Below are positions 55,559 to 62,280 of a DNA stretch of 64,000 nucleotides, in pieces (position 1 is the first letter of the stretch; each line of letters begins with the position of its first letter). The stretch covers positions 570,654 to 634,653 of the forward strand of contig NZ_QJTD01000002.1 of assembly GCF_003217215.1 (NCBI RefSeq), given 5' to 3'. The DNA comes from Winogradskyella epiphytica. GTDB lineage: Bacteria > Bacteroidota > Bacteroidia > Flavobacteriales > Flavobacteriaceae. The translations under genes were made by a program, and so were the position numbers. Under the pieces are notes generated by a model, which saw only the letters and a program-made list of their open reading frames with translations, did not search any database and was not told the origin of the DNA.

Positions 55559-56017
55559 ATGAAAAAGTCAAACTACACAAAATTTATTTTAATGCTGGTA
55601 TGTTCAGCAATTTCGATGTACGTGACCATGTATTTTAACACCTACGAATTTAGTCACGTCTTTTTTAGTTGGACAAGAATGTACATGACCCTTATTGGCA
55701 TTGGAGGTATGGCCATTATAATGTTCCTATTTATGCGAAACATGTATAGCAACAAACTCAAAAACACAGCAATCATTGTTGGAAGTGTATTGCTCATGGT
55801 CATTTCAACCTATTTAGTTAGAAAACAGATATCAATAGATGACGTCAAATGGATGCGAGCAATGATTCCACATCATTCTATAGCTATCCTCACTAGTGGT
55901 AGAGCAGAATTAAAAGATCCTGAAGTTAAGGAATTAGCAAATGAGATTATTATAGCTCAAGAAAAGGAAATCGCAGAGATGAAAAAAATGATTAAGCGGC
56001 TTGAGGAGAAAGATTAA
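55559..56017 (+). CDS. DUF305 membrane protein
   Basis: 152 residues. Three membrane segments (about 8-25, 35-58, 70-88) precede a short DUF305 helical region with MRAMIPHHSIAILTSG, whose His pair and Met residues could bind copper, and a Lys/Glu-rich coiled end (AQEKEIAEMKKMIKRLEEKD). DUF305 proteins are often found with copper resistance genes. Likely co-transcribed with the 53-residue gene. Confidence 0.8.
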   Translation: MKKSNYTKFILMLVCSAISMYVTMYFNTYEFSHVFFSWTRMYMTLIGIGGMAIIMFLFMRNMYSNKLKNTAIIVGSVLLMVISTYLVRKQISIDDVKWMRAMIPHHSIAILTSGRAELKDPEVKELANEIIIAQEKEIAEMKKMIKRLEEKD

Positions 56018-56371
56018 CATTCACAAATGAAACTACACATCAAAGGACTCTTATAAGTAATTGAGATTTTATATCATGTTATGGTCAAAAAACTCAATAT
56101 ATAATCGATTAATTCCTTCACCAGTCAAAAATTGTAAGATTATTTTTCTCGAAAAAATAAGAAGATATCTAACGGGTCTTATTTACTTTCCGATACAATA
56201 TGTTATCAGTCATTGATTATCAGCCACTTAACTAATGCCAGACACGTCTTAGCAACAAAAAGCATTGATTTAAAGCTAATTAAGAACTAATGATAGGAAA
56301 TTTAAGATATCTAAATATAAAAAAAACCGCCCTCAAATGAGGACGGTTTTTAAAGAAAACGTAAATCGCTA
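56018..56371. other. Intergenic spacer between convergent genes
   Basis: 354 bases between the DUF305 stop and the DUF6266 stop. It holds the terminator at 56321-56352; the remainder shows no gene, repeat or promoter box that I can support. Confidence 0.6.
56321..56352 (-). terminator. Terminator of the DUF6266 gene
   Basis: Stem AAAACCGcCCTC (56323-56334) with GAGGaCGGTTTT (56339-56350), four-base loop aaat, and a long T run on the minus strand. It lies 20 bases after the stop at 56372. Confidence 0.85.
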
Positions 56372-57013
56372 TTAAGCAACCGTTACTGAACCTAAATAAG
56401 TACTATTCGCCACTTTAGAACCATCTTCTGAGACAAACGATAAGAACACCTGTACATCTTCACCTGTGTATTCAGAAGGCACAGTAATACTTTCTAAACC
56501 AACTGATCTTGCAGGTCCAGCAGTTGTAAAAACACTTTCTCCTCTGACTGCATTATATAGTAAGATTAATGCTCTGTCAGTAGCCATTGCACTACCACTC
56601 GAAGAGTTATCTGTCCAAGTTACATCTACTGTTGCAGCATTTGGGGAAGTAGCTGCTCCTCCAAATGCTCCTGTAAGATTACCACGTGTAACCAATGCAT
56701 TTGCATAATCAATGGAATAGTTAGAGTATGCGCCTGTTATTCCATTGTTCAAATTGTAAGACATAGCAGCGTTGAACTGTGTCATTTTGTTTGCATACAA
56801 TTTAAAACCAACACGTAAGAAGTCTGTCATTGTTTGCAAGAAGCGAAGCACGGTTGAAAACTTTGAACGCTGATCAACCTGACCTTCTGTTCTTGGGTTC
56901 GCTACACTGGAAGGTTTAATTCTTAGGTAATCAATGCCCTTCCATGATGCACCGATTACATTCCCTACTTGACCTGATACGCCACCGAGAATACCTTGAT
57001 TAATTATTCCCAT
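56372..57013 (-). CDS. DUF6266 family protein
   Basis: 213 residues from the ATG at 57013, which gives the family's usual opening MGIINQGILGGVSGQVGNV; an open frame to 57058 is not needed. A basic patch (YLRIKPSSVANPRT) and NKMTQFNAAMSYNL follow, then a beta-rich C-terminal half with Ig-like or fibronectin-like character (VDVTWTDNSSSGSA and VFLSFVSEDG). Flavobacterial genomes often have several copies; function unknown. Transcribed alone, with its own terminator. Confidence 0.85.
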   Translation of the reverse strand: MGIINQGILGGVSGQVGNVIGASWKGIDYLRIKPSSVANPRTEGQVDQRSKFSTVLRFLQTMTDFLRVGFKLYANKMTQFNAAMSYNLNNGITGAYSNYSIDYANALVTRGNLTGAFGGAATSPNAATVDVTWTDNSSSGSAMATDRALILLYNAVRGESVFTTAGPARSVGLESITVPSEYTGEDVQVFLSFVSEDGSKVANSTYLGSVTVA

Positions 57014-58392
57014 ATTTTCTAATATTTTTAGGGTTAAACAAATGTTCGGACTTGGCACGGACTTGTCTCGGCTTTGTCCTAATATTTATAATATACTTCA
57101 ATATATATGCAATAGTTTCGTCAGGGGTTCTGTTGCCTTTATTTGCTCTTTATTTCTTATAAAAATTTGATTTTATGACATTGACTATAATTAATTCACT
57201 CCTGTTTTATTCATCGACTTATATAAAGATTTCTTTTTGGCAAAATCAATAATCTTCAATGAGGGTTAGATTTTTTCACTAATTGATTACTAATTTTTTT
57301 TAGATAGTTAATTGACTGGTTAAATAACTAAAGGATATTTTTTTGTAATACATTCAGTACCCCGAAAATGATTTTTAAGATTAACTAAGTATAAAAAATT
57401 GAATTAGGGAGCCTTTAAGATATAAATGGAATAATTTAGATTTCCATAATTCAAAGGAATGCCACCATATAAACTCTTAATCGGTTTCATTGATCGTAAT
57501 GCAGACAAAGCATTTCAGACAAGTTTCATTTAAGGACTGTACTCTACTCAATCCTTTATTTAATATAAAGTATTGGATTTCAGAATAAGTTCTCAGCAGT
57601 CAGTGGCTTATGACAGGAAATATTTTAAACTAATTAACCACAAAATTTTGTTCCCTTTTCTTCTCATTTATTTTTTCAAAAGAGAAAAGAAAAATGAAAA
57701 AGAAAGCACTTTTTAAGGCGGGTATGGCAGGGTTGTCAAGGTTTTTGTTGAAAATACTACCCGTAGGGTGGAGATTTTCATCAAAACCCATGGGGCTTGA
57801 CCTTTACAATCCGTTAGAGCAGTGGGCTGGTGCGTACCCGACTATTTTTGCTGTACTCTTTTTATATTTAACCGTTTACGAGTAAAAAAAGAGCCTCCTA
57901 GAATGGAAGCTCTGATAAGGTAAGCTCTAACCAAAATAGGCGAACTGTATAATCTACAACACCACAACGGACAATACCCACAAAAAATGGACTACCTGAC
58001 AACCGAACGCCCGCTAATAACCACCGGTTACCACAACGGACAGAAAAAAATGTTTTATACATATTGATACTAATTAAATTAAACATAATACCACATCACA
58101 GGAACGGTGCGATTGGTGCAAGGGCTGTGGAAAAAAAATACTACCTATAAGGTGGAGATTTTTTTATCCAACAGGCAAAGCGCACCCTTGCGACTCTCGC
58201 ATCCGCACGCCTGTACCTTTGTTTTGTGTTTGAGTTTTTTATTACTTAAAAATGTAATTCGGTATAATTCTGACTGTATGAGATTATATTAATTGAAGCT
58301 AAACTTTAAAAAAAGGAAACTTATATAACTTTCTGTTCCATGAAAAATTCCATATTGTAACGTTAGTCAAATCGTGCGTAAACGCAGGTAAA
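57014..58392. other. Gene-poor spacer at the edge of the accessory island
   Basis: About 1.4 kb without a supported gene. The first 0.65 kb is AT-rich and featureless. From 57690 on, GC rises and repeats appear: a duplicated hairpin (57757-57771 and 58141-58155) and the direct repeat ACCACAACGGACA (57961-57973 and 58030-58042). A 63-codon frame at 57694-57885 contains one of the hairpins and is probably not a gene. Confidence 0.6.
57751..58162. repeat. Duplicated 28-base hairpin element with a compensatory change
   Basis: Copies at 57751-57778 and 58135-58162 differ at three bases only. Each folds as a six-pair stem: CTACCC gta GGGTGG (57757-57771) and CTACCT ata AGGTGG (58141-58155). Two of the three differences are the closing pair, C-G in one and T-A in the other, so pairing is kept. 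Each is preceded by an A-run and followed by AGATTTT. Confidence 0.7.
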
Positions 58393-58860
58393 AACAGCCT
58401 TGAGCTAATCGGCTGGACAATGGCTGCAAATAGTGAGGCACGAACGGTTTGCGGACATTGGACAAGCAACGCGAGCCGCCTGCGAGTGGAGCAAGGGTGG
58501 TACAAAAGGCAACCCTTTTTAGGGTGGTTTGTAGCTATGTGTGAAGTGGAACGTAGCCTTTTTGTAATTTTTATTTACACAAAAAGGCGGAGCGCAACGG
58601 AACTTACACAAGGCTTACCGCTTTAATGGCCAGAGCGATAGCGGAGGCAAAATAATCAACTATAAGCCGCAGCCCGCAGCGACCTGCAGGCGAGCAAAAT
58701 TATGGGTAGTGATTGGATTTTTTGCGACTGACTGAAGGAACGTAAGGAAGTGGCAAAAAAGACAAAGGAACTACCGTGACAACTGACAGAGGAACGCAAT
58801 AAAAGTGACAAGCTGCGTAGCTTTAGCGAAGCACCCATAGGGCATTGCAGCTCTTTTTTT
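58393..58860 (+). ncRNA. Hairpin-rich region, possible structured RNA
   Basis: GC-rich relative to the rest of the window, with serial inverted repeats on the plus strand: CAGCC/GGCTG, GCAAA/TTTGC, AAGGGT/ACCCTT followed by T5 (58493-58520), a perfect ten-pair GCCTTTTTGT/ACAAAAAGGC (58556-58565 with 58579-58588), CCGCT/AGCGG (58618-58644), and AGCTGC/GCAGCT (58811-58852) enclosing two small hairpins and followed by seven T. No reading frame here looks like a gene. It matches none of tmRNA, RNase P, 6S or SRP RNA as I know them. Strand is inferred from the T tract. Confidence 0.35.
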
Positions 58861-59020
58861 GACATTTAAAAAATTGAAGTCTTCCAAAAAATGTGCTGTA
58901 ATGGCTTGGCGATTTTATTTGCTGACGACCGAAGGCGGAACGCCGCTTTACCTGCGTTCCTAGAGGTTAATGATTTAACTAAGTTGTTGTGATTTGTTGC
59001 ACTGAGGGCAAAGGCAAAAA

Positions 59021-59086
59021 GCATAGGCAATAATGCGATTTTACTTTAATTGAAACCCCTAATGCTTATTCAATTATTGCTTATGC
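59021..59086. repeat. Long inverted repeat near the island boundary
   Basis: GCATAGGCAATAAT (59021-59034) and ATTATTGCTTATGC (59073-59086) pair at 13 of 14 positions, the exception being a possible G-U, around a 38-base loop. It lies 90 bases downstream of the stop of the HTH gene and could act as its distant terminator or as a recombination site. Confidence 0.55.
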
Positions 59087-59175
59087 TGCGGGGAACCATA
59101 GGCTCTTGCGATTGAAGGAGTGTAGCCTGCGGAACGAAAGAATGAGTAAGTGCCGGAGGTGGGGCGTTTGATTAT

Positions 59176-60309
59176 TTACCAATAGCTTCGTTTCTTCGGT
59201 TTTAAGGTATCTCTATCAATATCATTAAGAAGCGGGACTTCTCTTTCAATAAATGGATCATACCAATCTGCTTTTTCTTTTGCCCAATTGATCCATTCTT
59301 GTTTTTCAGGATTTAGGGTTTTGGATTTGATTGCGTAATCTTCAAATTCTTGAATGAAATTCCGAAGATATTGGGATTTTTGAAAACGCTCTGCTGATTT
59401 GAAAAGGCCTTCAAAATTGGCTAATTCTTCATCTTTTTGTTTTTGAAGCGCTTCTTCTATTTCTCTTTCTTCATCGCGTTTCTTTTGTCGGATAGCATTT
59501 TCTATAGAGCGTTGTTCGTCTTCTTCTCCTTTGATTTCTAACCAGGCTAGAATATCGACTAGACGATCTTCTAATTTTTTAATTTTGCCATCTGACCATT
59601 CTTTTATTGGATAGCTGTGATCGATTTTAAGACATATATTTCCTGTGGGCTCAAGGTCGAAGGTATCATAGGAATATGAAGTTTCTCGTTTTACTCTTTT
59701 ACTTTTTTCAATTAATCTTATGGAATAGCTCTGCCCTTTAATGATAACTTTGGTATTGTATTTATTACATTCTATTTTATGGCCTCGTTTTTCTATTAGC
59801 TTTAATAGAGTATCCATAAACCGAAATGCTCTTGGATATAAATTATTGGCCACACTTATACTTAGCGCCTTTGAACTGTCTACATCGTGGCCCCAACCTC
59901 CTTTTTTTCTTGCAATTTCTACTTGCTTGTAATATTCTTTTGTTGATTTAATAAGGTGGTGTGGATTGGATAATTGCTCTGGGACTGTGATGTTTAATCC
60001 AGCTTGTAGAATTTCCTTTTTTCTTAATGCTAATTTTGATAAGGGATTATCTCCAGCATAAAGTTGCGGGTTGGTTTTCTCTAATGATATTTGAGGATTA
60101 TCATCTTGTTTAGGAAGTTTTGTTTTTACTACTTTCTTGTTAAATTTCAACTTTGACCAATAACCTGAATTAGGCAATGGAATATTATACTTTTTACAAA
60201 TCTTACGGATTCCATTATCTGAAAAGCCATATTCCTTTGCGATATGACTTACTGGCTTGCTCCAAACTAAATCATACAATTCTTGTCTTGTAAAAGTGGT
60301 TTTTGCCAT
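59176..60309 (-). CDS. HTH-containing protein of genomic islands, unknown function
   Basis: 377 residues. The N-terminal 60 residues form a helix-turn-helix-like unit with the recurrent wording RQELYDLVWSKPVSHIAKEYGFSD then KKYNIPLPNSGYWSK, seen in a widespread family of hypothetical proteins in genomic islands. A mixed alpha/beta middle (about 110-250), a charged coiled coil (about 255-310, Glu/Lys/Arg rich) and a C-terminal helical part follow. Not in an obvious operon with the HD-PIN gene (60 bases apart, same direction), although read-through is possible. A DNA-binding or sensor role in defence is a guess. Confidence 0.7.
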   Translation of the reverse strand: MAKTTFTRQELYDLVWSKPVSHIAKEYGFSDNGIRKICKKYNIPLPNSGYWSKLKFNKKVVKTKLPKQDDNPQISLEKTNPQLYAGDNPLSKLALRKKEILQAGLNITVPEQLSNPHHLIKSTKEYYKQVEIARKKGGWGHDVDSSKALSISVANNLYPRAFRFMDTLLKLIEKRGHKIECNKYNTKVIIKGQSYSIRLIEKSKRVKRETSYSYDTFDLEPTGNICLKIDHSYPIKEWSDGKIKKLEDRLVDILAWLEIKGEEDEQRSIENAIRQKKRDEEREIEEALQKQKDEELANFEGLFKSAERFQKSQYLRNFIQEFEDYAIKSKTLNPEKQEWINWAKEKADWYDPFIEREVPLLNDIDRDTLKPKKRSYW

Positions 60310-60369
60310 AGAATATAAAGGGTTAATTCGTTTGAGTTCATTGTTAAGTTTAAGCTTACAATTGCAGTT

Positions 60370-61542
60370 TTAACGTTTTCTTTTTTGATTAAGAAAATCC
60401 TTGAGTGTAATAGTTGTGATTTTTAAGCCTTTTGCTTTTACCTGTAATCCATTATCTGAAGTTAAAATAATTGGATTTTCAGATTTGAATTTTAAAGCAA
60501 CAGATAAAATTTGATTGTCTGGAGACCTTTTGTTAAAATCAATCGGTAATAAAGATGTATCCGATATTTCCATTCTTAAATTTCTGATATCTAAATGTCC
60601 GTTTATTGACTTTAATGCTTTCTGTACATTTCTTTTTCCTTCGTTATCTAATTTAGACTTTAAATTATCTAATTCATCTATAACTTTAGCAGACAAGATT
60701 ACTGGATATTTCTTGTTGATTTTGGATATAATATCTGGATAATCTATAAAAACGTTTGTATCAATTATATAAAGATTTTCTTTATTTTTTTTGATTTCTT
60801 TTTTTGGCTTTTCAAACTTGGAAAGGTCAATTTTACCAAGAATTTTCACATCCACATGTTTTGTTTTATTTGGCTCCACCAACTTATGATTACTTTCAGT
60901 ATGATTATCGGAATACTCACTTATTCTTGAATAGAGTCGATTATATCTCTCTTGAAATATAGCACTAAATACAAGTAAATTAGTTTTTGAGCAATAAGAT
61001 TTTAAACCATTTTCATATTCAAAAAGATGCTCTAAATATGGAAGTCCTCCTGCATCCTTTGTATAACTAGCAACATCACATTGATAGTACACAGATAGTA
61101 AATAAAAAAAGTCTCTTAATTGTATTTTAGTTTTTTTACTTTCTTCTACAATTAAAGAAAATATATCTTCCAAAGGAATCTTATTTTCCATATACCTGCC
61201 TATAGAGCTAGTTCGTAAAAGTGCGTTATAAAAAACTAAATTATCATCGGAGATATTTAATTCACTTTTATGTTTTTGTATTTCATTAAAAGAATCATGA
61301 TATTGGTTGTATCGGTTACCATTTTTATATGAAATAGACTTTCCAATATCATGTAATAGTAAGAAAGTAATAAATTCTTCGATTTTACTTTCTGGGAATT
61401 TTTCAATAAAATACAATTGAAATTGGTTATAGACATTTAAGGTATGCTCTTTAATTATATAATGTCTTACTCTAGCATTATATAAAAGTTTGAAAGCAGG
61501 TACTTTATTACAAATATTATTAAGTCTAATCTCTCCGTTCAT
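60370..61542 (-). CDS. HD-domain and PIN-domain fusion protein
   Basis: 390 residues. The N-terminal half is an HD-type phosphohydrolase: His33, His64-Asp65 in LLLHDIGKS and Asp156 in YYQCDVASY. The C-terminal half (about 255-390) is a PIN nuclease with the four acidic residues Asp261 (IIDTNVFID), Glu290 (VIDELDNLK), Asp342 (RSPDNQIL) and Asp363 (TSDNGL), of the type at the N-terminus of PhoH2 proteins. HD domains can cut nucleotides or cyclic nucleotides; PIN domains cut RNA. It lies 48 bases downstream of the DarG-like gene in the same direction. Confidence 0.82.
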   Translation of the reverse strand: MNGEIRLNNICNKVPAFKLLYNARVRHYIIKEHTLNVYNQFQLYFIEKFPESKIEEFITFLLLHDIGKSISYKNGNRYNQYHDSFNEIQKHKSELNISDDNLVFYNALLRTSSIGRYMENKIPLEDIFSLIVEESKKTKIQLRDFFYLLSVYYQCDVASYTKDAGGLPYLEHLFEYENGLKSYCSKTNLLVFSAIFQERYNRLYSRISEYSDNHTESNHKLVEPNKTKHVDVKILGKIDLSKFEKPKKEIKKNKENLYIIDTNVFIDYPDIISKINKKYPVILSAKVIDELDNLKSKLDNEGKRNVQKALKSINGHLDIRNLRMEISDTSLLPIDFNKRSPDNQILSVALKFKSENPIILTSDNGLQVKAKGLKITTITLKDFLNQKRKR

Positions 61543-61590
61543 TATTTTAATTTAAATATTTTATATTAATCATTTTAGCTTAAAAAAAAT

Positions 61591-62277
61591 TTATTGCCCA
61601 TGGTTTCGATCTGAGTTATTTAATACATAATTAAAAGCTTTCTCTAATGTTTTATTTCCAATTCCTTTATAGTTTGCTAAAGCTATCATAGAATTAACTT
61701 CATCTAAATTTATTATCTCAGTAATTTTTCTAGCATACTGAGGCTGAATACCAGTTTCTTTTTTTACTGCCTCGGGATTTAACTTATTCCATTTTGATTT
61801 GAATTCTTGGAATAAATCATCCTTTGCGTATGGATCATAATTGTAGATTTCTATTTCAATTGAACACTTTCCTAAATATTTATCCATTAAAGATTTGACT
61901 TCGTTCGTATCCAAACCACCGTTATGAGTACCTAACAAAGGAAAAGCAATTGAAGTAATACCTTTTTTCTCATATGTTTCAACAAATTTTTCTAATCCTA
62001 AAACAATCCATTCTATTTTACTCGGGTACTTCCAATGGAACTTTGTTGGAAAATTTAAAATCCATGGTGCATTGTTCTGTTTATTATATATCCAAAGGAC
62101 TCCTGGCTTAATTAACTTATTATTACAATGCGCTTTATACTCTTTATACATTAACGGATATCTCAATTTGTAAACTTGCGCAATTCCCTTACCCATAACA
62201 CCGACACAATTGACAGTATTCACAACTGTTTGGCACTTAGAATTAAAAATATTTCCGTTTATATATTTTATCGCCAT
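61591..62277 (-). CDS. darG: DarG-like macro-domain antitoxin
   Basis: 228 residues. The macro domain (1-155) has the DarG signature VNTVNCVGVMGKGIAQVYK and LNFPTKFHWKYPSK, with LLGTHNGGLD closing the ADP-ribose pocket. DarG removes ADP-ribose from thymidine in DNA, undoing DarT. The C-terminal extension is only about 70 residues, shorter than in the classic DarG with its DarT-binding domain. The ATG is four bases after the stop of the DarT gene, the usual toxin-then-antitoxin order. Active-site assignment is by motif only. Confidence 0.88.
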   Translation of the reverse strand: MAIKYINGNIFNSKCQTVVNTVNCVGVMGKGIAQVYKLRYPLMYKEYKAHCNNKLIKPGVLWIYNKQNNAPWILNFPTKFHWKYPSKIEWIVLGLEKFVETYEKKGITSIAFPLLGTHNGGLDTNEVKSLMDKYLGKCSIEIEIYNYDPYAKDDLFQEFKSKWNKLNPEAVKKETGIQPQYARKITEIINLDEVNSMIALANYKGIGNKTLEKAFNYVLNNSDRNHGQ

Positions 62278-62280
62278 ATT

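Noticed and set aside
56372-57013. Phage tail or prophage protein
   Set aside because: The DUF6266 opening is recognisable, the gene stands alone with its own terminator, and no phage genes lie nearby.
57694-57885. 63-codon plus-strand frame in the gene-poor spacer
   Set aside because: It contains one copy of the duplicated hairpin (57757-57771), the second copy lies in non-coding DNA, and the predicted protein resembles nothing I know. More likely chance in a structured region.
58420-58865. Two frames of about 70 codons (plus 58420-58626, minus 58656-58865)
   Set aside because: Both fall within the hairpin-rich GC-rich stretch, have atypical amino-acid composition for this genome and cross the inverted repeats.
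59021-59086. Integrase attachment site
   Set aside because: There is an inverted repeat but no integrase, tRNA or duplicated end sequence in view, so it is kept only as a repeat.
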